A stretch of 20,075 nucleotides of DNA, taken from positions 1 through 20,075 of the IMG/VR virus record IMGVR_UViG_3300042868_005789; one strand, 5' to 3'. The first letter of the stretch is position 1, and every line of letters begins with the position of its first letter. Below the pieces are notes generated by a model. The model was not told where the DNA came from and ran no database searches. It was given only the letters and a program-made list of their open reading frames with translations. This document shows positions 5,216-12,342 of the stretch, one piece after another. A program made the position numbers and the translations under genes. This stretch comes from a virus.

Positions 5216-7537
5216 GTGTCCTCTACAAATGTTACGGGGCCGGTTATGATCGGCCCGATGGACGCGCCGACGTCAGGCAACGCCATTCAGGTAGCCCCGC
5301 CAGGTGTGGTTGCTTTCGAATTTGACCCCACCGACGACGCCAATCTACCTGGCATCGCGGGGGCGGATAACTCTACGGTTGCCACGGCCACAGATATGTC
5401 GGGCAATAGCCGCAACGGAACAGCGCCTTCCGCGAACGCGGGGCCGAACCGTAAGATCGACGGCATTAACTCAGAGAATGTCTTCGACTTCTTGATCGCC
5501 AACCTTGACAGCCTTTTGGTCAGCAACGGAACGACGTTCAGCAGCAACCAGCAGGTGCTCGGCATGGACGGGGTGTTTGAGTTCCATGATTTTGCGGCCC
5601 TATACCAGATACTACGGGTTTATACCGGCGCGGTTCTGGCCAATCGCTTTACCGTGCAGGTAACGACCACCGGCAACCCGCGGGTCGTCATCCGCCGCAA
5701 TTCCGGGGACAGCAACACAACCATCGTCAGCACCTTGGCGCTGACGGAAGATGTCGCGTCCTACCTGGCCGTGCAGGTAGACTATGTGAACAGGACTGTC
5801 CTGTTCATGCTGGACGACAGTTCCGAAACCCTGGCGCTGGGCGGGGCGGCGGCCCGGACAGAGGCGGCGGCGTCATCTGCCGCGCCGGTAATCGGGCGGA
5901 CCCCGGCATCGTCTACGGCAATGAACGCCTATGTCGGCAATATCCGTTGCTGGACGGGCGTAATGACCACCGAGCAGCTTATCGCGCGGCGCGCGGAAAT
6001 GCAGGTGTTGTTCAACACGCCCCTGCGCGCATTGGCGGTCGACAGCAAGCCCGCGACGGAGCGCAACGCCATCCTGCGCAGTGACGGCGGCAACCGCGAT
6101 CACACCAAGACCGGCACCGTTCTCAGCGGAGCGGACGCAGATATCTATGGCCGCCTTCTGGACGTCACGACGGGCACTCCGGCTACGGGCTGGGAAACCC
6201 CGCTCCTGGTCGGAGCGTCGAGCGGCGGTGTCTGGACGGCCACCTTCGACACGCCGCCGGGCTCTTGGTATGCGGAGGTCCGGAAAAATGGCGAGCGCGA
6301 CGTCGATGCCGTCGTGGATCGCAGCGACATATTGGGCGTCGGCTTTGTGGCCATGCGTCTCGGAAATTCGATCGAGCAGAAGCAATACACAGAACCCGCG
6401 AGCCCTTACCCGCAGACGACCTTCCCCAGCGCGGGCGACGACCTGCGCGATCGCCGCTGGTCCGGGTTCGGGTACTTCACACTGGCGCAACGTCTGAAGC
6501 TGTCGTTTATAGACCCTGGTACTGGTGAGCCCCTTGTTCCGCAGACGTCGTTTGAAGTCGGCGGGAACGGGGGCAAGCAATTCGGTAATTCCATGCAAGC
6601 AGTCCAGGGGGACGGTATCCCGTCACTGGCTGTCGTAGTCACGACTGGCGGCACGAGATTTACGGATCATCTTCCGGGCGGCGCGGCCTACATCAACTCG
6701 ACAACCTATCTCGCTGACACCAATGGCCCCGGCTACGACTGGGATTTGCTGTCTATGGCGATCGGTACGGTCGAGATCAACGACGGCTTGTCGGCTGCTA
6801 CTTTCCGCACGAACATGGAAAGCTTCTTCACGACCTGGCGCGCGCTGTCGACGGACGGCAACGACCTTGTCTGCTACTACACGCCGCCCGGATGGTTGGA
6901 GTTTGGCCCGACCACGACGCCTAACTTCCGCACTATCGTCGGTGAGGCGTGGGACTTCCTAGACGACCACGACGCCGGAGTGCTGGGGCCGGAAGGCGCG
7001 TTCCTGGGCTGGACAGACCACGACATCAAGCGGACTGACGGCGCTCATCTTCCCAAGGTGAACAACGGGCGCACGCAACGGCGCTTTGCGCAGAACATCG
7101 CCTTTCGGCAGTTCGCCGCGACCCATGGTGCGCGCGGCCCGAAGCTGACGACGGTTACAGCCACGGCGGCTGGAAGCACCATCGTCGGGGCGTTCACGCA
7201 CGACGGTCCTGGCGGCACGGAACTCAAGGGTTTGGTATATGATGACGCCGACCCGTATTTCCTGGCCCCGACGTTCCAGACGACCGGCCTCACTGGCACC
7301 AGGGTCGAGATCAATGACGTCGAGGTCACGCCAACATCTATCGAGATCACCGATGCGGACGAGGTGACGTGGACCGTTCCCCACACCTTCACGTCGGGCG
7401 ACACCTTCACCATCGCGCTCTACGACGTTCACAACTTCGACCAGTCCGTCATGCTGATGGATGATACCGATCCTCAAGGAGACACAATCGGCGCTCCCGC
7501 GCGACCCACCCTTGGCGTATCTGGGGTAGTGGCGTAG
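5216..7537 (+). CDS. Tailspike candidate: lectin-like domain plus SGNH-type esterase domain
   Basis: This 773-aa protein likely binds and trims a surface glycan. Residues about 30-265 look like a LamG/concanavalin-type jelly roll: FEFDPTD, SGNSRNGTAP, then VGNIRCWTGVMTTEQLIARRAEM, the usual end of such domains. Residues about 375-635 resemble an SGNH hydrolase: block I is LGNSIEQ (S385, with Asn where Asp is usual), block III is GTVEIND (N522), and block V is DGAHL (D608, H611). About 645-735 is a beta-sandwich (ITDADEVTWTVPHTF). The first ~25 residues may attach it to the virion. GTG 5216 has no clear ribosome site and probably depends on coupling to the upstream gene. The location between terminase and portal is unusual, since T7 places its fibre after gene 16. 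Enzyme type is moderately sure, virion location is inferred. Confidence 0.7.
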   Translation: MSSTNVTGPVMIGPMDAPTSGNAIQVAPPGVVAFEFDPTDDANLPGIAGADNSTVATATDMSGNSRNGTAPSANAGPNRKIDGINSENVFDFLIANLDSLLVSNGTTFSSNQQVLGMDGVFEFHDFAALYQILRVYTGAVLANRFTVQVTTTGNPRVVIRRNSGDSNTTIVSTLALTEDVASYLAVQVDYVNRTVLFMLDDSSETLALGGAAARTEAAASSAAPVIGRTPASSTAMNAYVGNIRCWTGVMTTEQLIARRAEMQVLFNTPLRALAVDSKPATERNAILRSDGGNRDHTKTGTVLSGADADIYGRLLDVTTGTPATGWETPLLVGASSGGVWTATFDTPPGSWYAEVRKNGERDVDAVVDRSDILGVGFVAMRLGNSIEQKQYTEPASPYPQTTFPSAGDDLRDRRWSGFGYFTLAQRLKLSFIDPGTGEPLVPQTSFEVGGNGGKQFGNSMQAVQGDGIPSLAVVVTTGGTRFTDHLPGGAAYINSTTYLADTNGPGYDWDLLSMAIGTVEINDGLSAATFRTNMESFFTTWRALSTDGNDLVCYYTPPGWLEFGPTTTPNFRTIVGEAWDFLDDHDAGVLGPEGAFLGWTDHDIKRTDGAHLPKVNNGRTQRRFAQNIAFRQFAATHGARGPKLTTVTATAAGSTIVGAFTHDGPGGTELKGLVYDDADPYFLAPTFQTTGLTGTRVEINDVEVTPTSIEITDADEVTWTVPHTFTSGDTFTIALYDVHNFDQSVMLMDDTDPQGDTIGAPARPTLGVSGVVA

Positions 7538-7551
7538 CTCGCCAGGAAATG

Positions 7552-7560
7552 TGTTATAAG
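7552..7560 (+). promoter_or_regulatory. TGTTATAAG, extended -10 before the portal gene
   Basis: TG-T-TATAAG ends 5 nt before ATG 7566, the same geometry as at 1042. No convincing -35 is present. The same bases contain TAAGG, which could act as a ribosome site about 4 nt from the ATG, so a dual or purely translational role is possible. It differs by one base from the 9-mers at 221 and 331. Confidence 0.4.
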
Positions 7561-7565
7561 GTAGC

Positions 7566-9200
7566 ATGAAAAACAAGCTGGCCGACGCGATTGTAGAGCG
7601 GGAGAAGACCAAGCGGGGCGAGCGAGGATCGTGGGAAAGCCTGTGGCAGTCGATCGCGCGGTACTGCCTGCCCAACTCCGCGTCCTTCATGGAGCAGGTC
7701 ACACCCGGCCAGGATCGGATGCGCTGGATTTTGGACAGCACCGCCCCGCGGTCGCTGGAAATGTTCGCGTCCTTCCTGCACACGCTCCTGAACAACCCGG
7801 CCTCCGAGTGGGTGCGTTTAGGCGTTGAAGGGGAGCCTGAACTTCAACTCTCGTCCACGGTGCGAGCGTATCTGGAGACATGCCAGAAAAAGATCATGAA
7901 CGCGCTCACCTCCCCGAGCGCCGATATCTATTCTCAGCTTCACCAGGTCTACCTCGATATCGGCGCGTTCGGCACGGCGGTCATGTTCGAAGACGTCGTG
8001 AACAAGAAGCTGCGCTGCCGCGTCTATCACCTCGACGACTGCGTCATCGACGAGGGCGAAGACGAGAACATCGACAGCATGATCCGGCAGCGCCACCAGA
8101 CGAAGCGCGCGGCGCTTCAGCGCTTCAAGGCCGACAAGCTCGGTCGTGAGTACGAGAACCTGTCCGACGACAAGCTCGGCACCAAGGATCGCTTCCTGCA
8201 CGCGGTAATCCCTGCCACCGATCCACTGGCCGCGGAACTGCCCGAGCGCCAGAAGCTCAAGGGCGCAGCCTACTACTCGTGCTGGATTTTGACCGGCCAC
8301 GAGAACCGCATCCTGGAGTATGGCTCCTACGAGGAGTTCCCCTACTTCGTGCCGCGCTGGTACAAGGCCCGCGGCGAAATCTATGGGCGCAGCCCGGCCA
8401 TGACCGCCATGCCGGATATCCGCATGGTAAACCGCATGTCGGACACGATCCTGCGCGGGGCCGAGAAGATCGTCGATCCGCCGCTGGTGATCCCCGATGG
8501 CTCGCTGGTGTCCCCGGTGCGCCTCCATGCCGGTGGCCTCACGTTCACCGAAGGACAGGTCGATATCAAGACCCTGATCCCGCCCGGCACGTCGCGCATC
8601 GAGACGGGCAACGAACTGCTCATCGCGCGCCAGCAGTCGATCAAGGAGGCGTTCTTCACGCCGCTGTTCGTCACCCCGGATAGCCCGGTCAAGACGGCCA
8701 CGCAGGTTCTCCAGGAAGTCGACGAGCGCAACCGCGCCCTGTCCCCCATGCTCGTGCGTATGCAGACCGAGTTGTTCTCGCGCCTTGTCACCCGCACGTT
8801 CAACATCCTCGATCGCTCCGGTATCCTGCCCAAGCCCCCGATGGAACTGAGCGGCAAGCAGTTGAAGCTGGAGTACGTCTCGCCCCTGATCGCGTCGCAG
8901 AAGCAGATGGAGGGTCTGTCCCTCGTCCGCACCTTCGAAATGATGGCGGCCTGGGCGCAGGTCGACAAGGGCTTGTTCGACTGGATCGACACTGATATGG
9001 TGGCCCAGTTGCTTCCGCTCGCCAACGGTGCGTCGGCCAAGATCGTGCAGACCAAGACCAAGGTGGACAGCGTCCGCAAGGCCCGCGCGCAGCAAGAGCA
9101 GGCTGCGATGCAAGCCCAGTTGATGCCGGAAGCGGCGCAGGCGGGTGCGGCGCTCATGACGGCTGGAGCGAAGGTAACACAGGCCAATAATGCAGGCTAA
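7566..9200 (+). CDS. Portal (head-tail connector) protein, T7 gp8 type
   Basis: This 544-aa protein is close in length to T7 gp8 (536 aa) and has the hallmarks of the podovirus head-tail connector family: an N-terminal ESLWQSIARYCLPNSASF segment, LDSTAPRSLEMFASFLHTLL (about 57-76), SDIYSQLHQVYLDIGAFGTAVMF-like central helices, a long PRWYKARGEIYGRSPAMTAMPDI stretch, and a C-terminal Gln/Ala-rich tail. Twelve copies would form the vertex ring through which DNA enters and leaves and to which the tail attaches. It opens the T7-like morphogenesis run. Its end overlaps the next gene by 11 nt. No anomaly is visible. Confidence 0.95.
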   Translation: MKNKLADAIVEREKTKRGERGSWESLWQSIARYCLPNSASFMEQVTPGQDRMRWILDSTAPRSLEMFASFLHTLLNNPASEWVRLGVEGEPELQLSSTVRAYLETCQKKIMNALTSPSADIYSQLHQVYLDIGAFGTAVMFEDVVNKKLRCRVYHLDDCVIDEGEDENIDSMIRQRHQTKRAALQRFKADKLGREYENLSDDKLGTKDRFLHAVIPATDPLAAELPERQKLKGAAYYSCWILTGHENRILEYGSYEEFPYFVPRWYKARGEIYGRSPAMTAMPDIRMVNRMSDTILRGAEKIVDPPLVIPDGSLVSPVRLHAGGLTFTEGQVDIKTLIPPGTSRIETGNELLIARQQSIKEAFFTPLFVTPDSPVKTATQVLQEVDERNRALSPMLVRMQTELFSRLVTRTFNILDRSGILPKPPMELSGKQLKLEYVSPLIASQKQMEGLSLVRTFEMMAAWAQVDKGLFDWIDTDMVAQLLPLANGASAKIVQTKTKVDSVRKARAQQEQAAMQAQLMPEAAQAGAALMTAGAKVTQANNAG

Positions 9201-9489
9201 GAGGGAAGTATCACCGGAGGAGCTTGTGCTTCTCTACCAGGACTGTTTTGGCTCGCCCGCGGGCAAGGTGGTCCTGACGCATCTGGTGGCCAAGTTCGGC
9301 TTTACCAACAAGTCGACGAACGTGCCCGGCGACCCCTACGGCACGCACGTCAATGAGGGTCATCGAGGGGTGCTGGTGTATATCGGCAAGATGCTGTCGA
9401 TGACACCGGACGACATGAAGCAGCCGACACAGGCAGAGAGTGAGACGTCCGTTGAGAGAAAGGGTGCAGGACATGACGAAGAGTTCTAG
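9190..9489 (+). CDS. Bbp19-like small phage protein
   Basis: This 99-aa protein has CFGSPAGKVVLTHLVAKFGF (residues 19-38), then a DPYGTHVNEGHRGVLVYIGKML segment. This resembles the Bbp19-like family ('f-G-t-p-eG--VL--L ... D ... G-R--w--i'), small proteins encoded between portal and scaffold or capsid genes in many podoviruses. Function is unknown. ATG 9190 lies within the last codons of the portal gene, with GGCC/AGGCT-poor context and no strong ribosome site, so coupling is likely. The 3' end overlaps the scaffold start by 17 nt in another frame. Confidence 0.7.
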   Translation: MQAKREVSPEELVLLYQDCFGSPAGKVVLTHLVAKFGFTNKSTNVPGDPYGTHVNEGHRGVLVYIGKMLSMTPDDMKQPTQAESETSVERKGAGHDEEF

Positions 9490-10468
9490 TTTCCGAATTT
9501 ATTACGACGGAGAAGCAGGTGGAAGTGGAGGTAGCGGAGCTGCGGGCAGCGCTGGTGCAGGCGGGGATGGCGCGGGAGGAGCAGGCGCTCCGAATAGCCT
9601 CCTTGGAGGCGGAACTGGAGGTGCTGCGCCAGGAGCGGGGGCGGGAAGTGCTGGAGAAAGCCAACCGCCAAGCGGCGAAGTTTTTAAGCTCCCTGACGGC
9701 TGGGACTACCGATCCGCTCTCCCCCCGGAGCTGAAGGAAAGCCCTTCGGCCAAGAAGTACGCCAACATCGAGGAACTGGTGCGCGGCTTCGACCATGCTT
9801 CGCAGTTCATTGGGCGGCCCACGGACCACCTGGTCGAGCTTCCTCCGAACGCGAGCCCGGAAGCCCAGCGCGCGGCCTTCGAAAAGATGGGCCTGCCCAA
9901 GGACATGGCGGGCTACAAGCTCGACCAGAAGGCGGTGGGCGAGAGCATCAAGCTCGACGCACCGGGCATGAAGACCCTTACCGAGGCGGCCTTCAAGGCG
10001 GGCGTGCTGCCCAAGCAGCTTGAGGGCCTGCTCGGCACGTTCAACGGCATGATCGAGCAGGGCCAGAAGGACATGGCCACAGCGGAGATCGAGCGCAACA
10101 GCCAGAACATCGAGGCGCTGAAGAATGAACTGGGCGAGGCGTTCGACGGCAGCGTGGCTGCGGCCAACTTCGCGGTCGGGAAATTGGGTGGCGACCCCCT
10201 GCGCGAAAGCCTAAATCGGGCAGGATTGGGTACGGACGGTCCGGTCCTGAAGATGCTTGCCAAGGTCGGCAAGATGCTGGCCGAGGACGAGGGCGGCGGC
10301 GACAAGCCGGGCGACTTCGGCTCGGGCATCACCCCCGACGACGCCAAGGCCGAGGGCCAGAAGCTCATCAACCAGGCCATCAACGAGCCCAACCTGACGA
10401 AGCGCCGCGAGCTTGAAACGAAGGCTCAGGAGTTCTTTGCCAAGGCCGAGAGGCGGAGCGCCAAATGA
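9473..10468 (+). CDS. Scaffolding protein, T7 gp9-like
   Basis: From ATG 9473 (GAAAGGG 8 nt upstream) this encodes 331 aa, comparable to T7 gp9 (307 aa). Residues about 14-63 are a Gly/Ala/Ser-rich linker. The conserved part starts at LPDGWDYRSALPPELKESPS and AKKYANIEELVRGFDHASQFIG, the recognisable 'Leu-Pro-Glu...small-Lys-Tyr...eLv.g...a...iG' front of phage scaffolds. It is then mainly helical, ending in a charged helix (RRELETKAQEFFAKAERRSAK) that would contact the capsid protein. It guides prohead assembly and leaves the head before packaging. The linker codons (9506-9690) have strikingly low G/C at the third position (about 22 of 60) compared with the rest of the gene; see the overlapping frame at 9519. 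Confidence 0.9.
   Translation: MTKSSSFRIYYDGEAGGSGGSGAAGSAGAGGDGAGGAGAPNSLLGGGTGGAAPGAGAGSAGESQPPSGEVFKLPDGWDYRSALPPELKESPSAKKYANIEELVRGFDHASQFIGRPTDHLVELPPNASPEAQRAAFEKMGLPKDMAGYKLDQKAVGESIKLDAPGMKTLTEAAFKAGVLPKQLEGLLGTFNGMIEQGQKDMATAEIERNSQNIEALKNELGEAFDGSVAAANFAVGKLGGDPLRESLNRAGLGTDGPVLKMLAKVGKMLAEDEGGGDKPGDFGSGITPDDAKAEGQKLINQAINEPNLTKRRELETKAQEFFAKAERRSAK
9519..9734 (+). CDS. Overlapping coiled-coil reading frame within the scaffold gene (tentative)
   Basis: In the +1 frame under the scaffold's Gly-rich linker, GTG 9519 opens a 71-aa frame with GGAG (9509-9512) 6 nt upstream. It encodes a near-ideal coiled coil: from V5 to L36 the 3-4 heptad positions are V5, L8, L12, A15, R19, Q22, I26, L29, L33, L36, and the sequence ends LTAGTTDPLSPRS. 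About 48 of 59 codons end in G/C here, against about 22 of 60 in the scaffold frame for the same DNA. It may be a real overprinted gene, a relic of an older frame, or an accident: GGN and GCN codons read in this frame give E, V, A, G, L, Q and R, which mimics coiled coils. Expression is unproven. Confidence 0.3.
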   Translation: MEVEVAELRAALVQAGMAREEQALRIASLEAELEVLRQERGREVLEKANRQAAKFLSSLTAGTTDPLSPRS

Positions 10469-10575
10469 TGACGATCCTGTGGATTTTCCTGGGCGTTCTC
10501 GCGGGCGTGGCGATCGGCGTGCTGGTGCTTGGCCTGGCGCTGCGGGGCGCGCTCTCTAGCCTTTGGAAGAAGTAG
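10465..10575 (+). CDS. 36-aa single-span membrane peptide
   Basis: ATG 10465 overlaps the scaffold stop (ATGATG), with CGGAG (10454-10458) 6 nt upstream. The product begins MMTILWIFLGVLAGVAIGVL, followed by VLGLALRGALSSLWKK. One hydrophobic helix (about residues 4-27) of transmembrane length is followed by a short tail ending in two lysines, so N-out/C-in is the likely orientation. It is too short to place in a family. A holin-like or membrane-anchoring role is conceivable, but the location between scaffold and capsid is odd for lysis. Confident as a gene because of the ribosome site, overlap and clean hydrophobic pattern. Confidence 0.65.
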   Translation: MMTILWIFLGVLAGVAIGVLVLGLALRGALSSLWKK

Positions 10576-10578
10576 GAC

Positions 10579-10618
10579 TTGACAATTCCGTGGGAGTGTG
10601 GCAACCATACTCCCACGG
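10579..10618 (+). promoter_or_regulatory. TTGACA element overlapping a perfect 10-bp inverted repeat
   Basis: A consensus -35 TTGACA (10579-10584) lies right after the 36-aa gene. CCGTGGGAGT (10588-10597) and ACTCCCACGG (10609-10618) are perfect inverted copies; with one G-T pair, three more inner pairs leave a 5-nt loop, and one more outer T-A pair adds to the stem. The -10 would fall within the repeat (AACCAT at 18 bp, or CATACT at 21 bp), both poor. No T-run follows, so it is not a normal terminator. It may be an operator over a capsid promoter, or an RNA hairpin for processing or transcript protection. Confidence 0.55.
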
Positions 10619-10633
10619 ACCAAGTTCGGCCCC

Positions 10634-10688
10634 TGGATAGGGACACCCGGCGCGGTTCCACCGAACCCCCCACAACCTATCCAATAGG
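10634..10688 (+). promoter_or_regulatory. Capsid leader with two competing RNA helices
   Basis: TGGATAGG (10634-10641) pairs perfectly with CCTATCCA (10676-10683), enclosing a small hairpin GGTTC/GAACC (10654-10658 and 10663-10667). The same CCTAT (10676-10680) can pair instead with ATAGG (10684-10688) over a 3-nt loop. The two helices exclude each other. The second one covers AGG at 10686-10688, the only ribosome-site candidate for the capsid ATG at 10700 (11 nt away). This could set or switch capsid translation; no ligand or factor is known. Confidence 0.4.
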
Positions 10689-10699
10689 CAACGTATCTG

Positions 10700-11578
10700 A
10701 TGCGTATTCTTTACTCTGTCGACATTCCGGTGTCGTATGTCACCCAGTTCTCCAGCAACGTGCATCTGCTTGCAGAGCAGCGCTATTCGCGCCTGCTCCC
10801 CGCGGTCATGCGCGAGCAGGGCACGGGCGAGAGCGGCGCGATCGAAATCACGGGCGGCATCGACGCCCCGAACGAGATCAACGAGCGCCATGGCGACACG
10901 CCCCTGAACAGCACGCCGCAGACCCGGCGCTGGTGGTTCATGAAGGACTACGACGTGGCCGACCTGATCGACAAGCAGGACCGCGTCAAGATGCTGATCC
11001 AGCTTGACAGCATCTACACCATGCGTCACGCGGGCACGATGGGCCGCGGCATGGACGACGCCATCATCGACGCGCTGTACCGCACCGCCGTCACGGGCCA
11101 CACCGGCTCGGGCACGACCGCCTTCCCGACCGCGAGCCAGCAGCTTGCTTCGGGCTCGACGGGCCTGACGATCGACAAGCTCAACCGCGCCAAGGAAATC
11201 CTCGACGCCAACGAGGTCGACGAGTTCTACCCGCGCTTCTTCGCCGCCACGTCCCGCCAGATGCGCGAGCTTCTGGAAGACGACAAGGTGACATCGCAGG
11301 ACTTCAACACGGTCAAGGCCCTCGTGCAGGGCCAGGTCGACACCTTCCTGGGCTTCAAGTTCATCCGCACCGAGCGCCTGATCTCGACGTCCAGCGTGCG
11401 CAACTGCTTCGCTTGGGCGCAGCCCGCCATCCGTTTCATCGACGGCATGGCCCCGAACACCACGGCCTCTCCCCGCCCGGACAAGCGCTACGCGCAGCAG
11501 ATTTATACCTGCGGCTCGTGGACCGCGGTCCGCACGGAAGACGAGATGGTTGTCTCGGTCCTGTGCAGCGAAGCCTAA
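10700..11578 (+). CDS. Major capsid protein
   Basis: This 292-aa protein begins MRILYSVDIPVSYVTQFSSN, then VHLLAEQRYSRLLPAVM, the typical front of T7-group and related podovirus capsid proteins ('F..NV..LAQQ..S.L...V'). It continues with a DTPLNSTPQTRRWWFMKDYDVADLIDKQDRVKM segment (the capsid P-domain/E-loop region), and YPRFFAATSRQMRELLEDDKVTSQDFNTVKAL. It lies directly after the scaffold, as expected, and would have an HK97-like fold. The length is slightly below T7 gp10A (345 aa). No slippery 10B-like extension is visible at the 3' end. Its expression signals are unusual (structured leader, weak ribosome site). The function is secure. Confidence 0.93.
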   Translation: MRILYSVDIPVSYVTQFSSNVHLLAEQRYSRLLPAVMREQGTGESGAIEITGGIDAPNEINERHGDTPLNSTPQTRRWWFMKDYDVADLIDKQDRVKMLIQLDSIYTMRHAGTMGRGMDDAIIDALYRTAVTGHTGSGTTAFPTASQQLASGSTGLTIDKLNRAKEILDANEVDEFYPRFFAATSRQMRELLEDDKVTSQDFNTVKALVQGQVDTFLGFKFIRTERLISTSSVRNCFAWAQPAIRFIDGMAPNTTASPRPDKRYAQQIYTCGSWTAVRTEDEMVVSVLCSEA

Positions 11579-11601
11579 TCGTCAACCAAGGAACCTGACA
11601 C

Positions 11602-12030
11602 ATGGCCACTCTCTACTCTGATATCATCACCGGGCTTCGCGCTACTCCGCAGACGAAGCCGGACAGCGGTGTTTCGAACGGCAAGGTCCGCGTCCAGGCG
11701 TTCACCTGGACGGGCGACGCCGCGCAGAACGACCTCGTCGAACTGGCGAAGCTCCCGGTGGGCGCTCGCATCATCACCGGGTTCATCGACTTCACCGATT
11801 TCGGTTCGTCCGTGACCCTCGACATTGGCGACGGCACGACCGAGAACAAGTACCTCTCGGCACTGGACGTTGCCACGGCTGCGGGCACGTCGGCCTTCGC
11901 GAACACCTGGGCCCTCTACGGCCTTGGCCGCGAGCGCCTGTCGACGGCCATCACCCTGACGGCCAAGCTGGAGGGTGCGAACCCGGACAGCGGCTCGCTC
12001 CGCGGCTACGTCCTCTACGCGGTGGAGTAG
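11602..12030 (+). CDS. Putative capsid-associated (decoration/head) protein
   Basis: This 142-aa protein starts at ATG 11602 with AAGGA about 10 nt upstream. It is beta-rich (VRVQAFTWTGDAAQNDLVEL, GARIITGFIDFTDFGSSVTLDIGDG, then a C-terminal AITLTAKLEGANPDSGSLRGYVLYAVE). Proteins of this size and texture directly behind the major capsid gene commonly decorate the head in marine and soil podoviruses; that role is inferred from position only. There is a 22-bp gap after the capsid stop, and it is co-transcribed with it. I do not recognise a named family. Confidence 0.7.
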   Translation: MATLYSDIITGLRATPQTKPDSGVSNGKVRVQAFTWTGDAAQNDLVELAKLPVGARIITGFIDFTDFGSSVTLDIGDGTTENKYLSALDVATAAGTSAFANTWALYGLGRERLSTAITLTAKLEGANPDSGSLRGYVLYAVE

Positions 12031-12034
12031 CCTC

Positions 12035-12265
12035 TTGGCCACTCTTACCCTCAACGCCTCGATCACCCCGTCTCGGCAGGTCACTGTGACCTACGGGACG
12101 GGCGGGTCCCTCACGGGGTCCGTGGCCCTCCTGATTGACAACACGATTACGGCGGGCATGGACGTCGAGAAGATGATTGCGGCGCTGGTGCGTTCTTACC
12201 ACCGCCAGTCCTCCAAGGCGTCCAAGGTATCGGGCATCGCTACGTCCGGCACCACGGCAGAGTAG
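12035..12265 (+). CDS. 76-aa protein of capsid operon
   Basis: TTG 12035 is chosen because GGAG (12024-12027) lies 7 nt upstream, across the preceding stop. The product starts MATLTLNASITPSRQVTVTY and continues with GTGGSLTGSVALLIDN, then a helix DVEKMIAALVRSYHRQSSK and a Gly/Ser/Thr-rich end. A beta hairpin followed by an amphipathic helix is plausible. Similar small genes follow capsid genes in many podoviruses. Function is unknown. It is the last gene before the terminator at 12309-12342. Confidence 0.65.
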   Translation: MATLTLNASITPSRQVTVTYGTGGSLTGSVALLIDNTITAGMDVEKMIAALVRSYHRQSSKASKVSGIATSGTTAE

Positions 12266-12308
12266 TCCTAGCGGCGGGCGTTTCCCTCACCCTCCTCCCC
12301 CGCCGCGG

Positions 12309-12342
12309 CCCCCTGTCCCTCGTGGACAGGGGGTTTCTCTTT
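12309..12342 (+). terminator. Intrinsic terminator after the capsid operon
   Basis: A perfect 10-bp stem CCCCCTGTCC (12309-12318) and GGACAGGGGG (12324-12333), loop CTCGT, is followed by TTTCTCTTT. This is a strong rho-independent terminator reading rightwards. It ends the portal-scaffold-capsid unit and separates it from the tail unit, which has its own promoter immediately after. Confidence 0.9.

Noticed and set aside
7818-9113. 431-codon open frame on the - strand opposite the portal gene
   Set aside because: The sense strand is an unmistakable portal gene. The antisense translation is Arg/His/Val-rich, typical of mirrored codons.
11560-11601. Frameshifted long form of the capsid protein, as in T7 10A/10B
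   Set aside because: No slippery run lies near the capsid stop, and the next frame has its own ribosome site and ATG.
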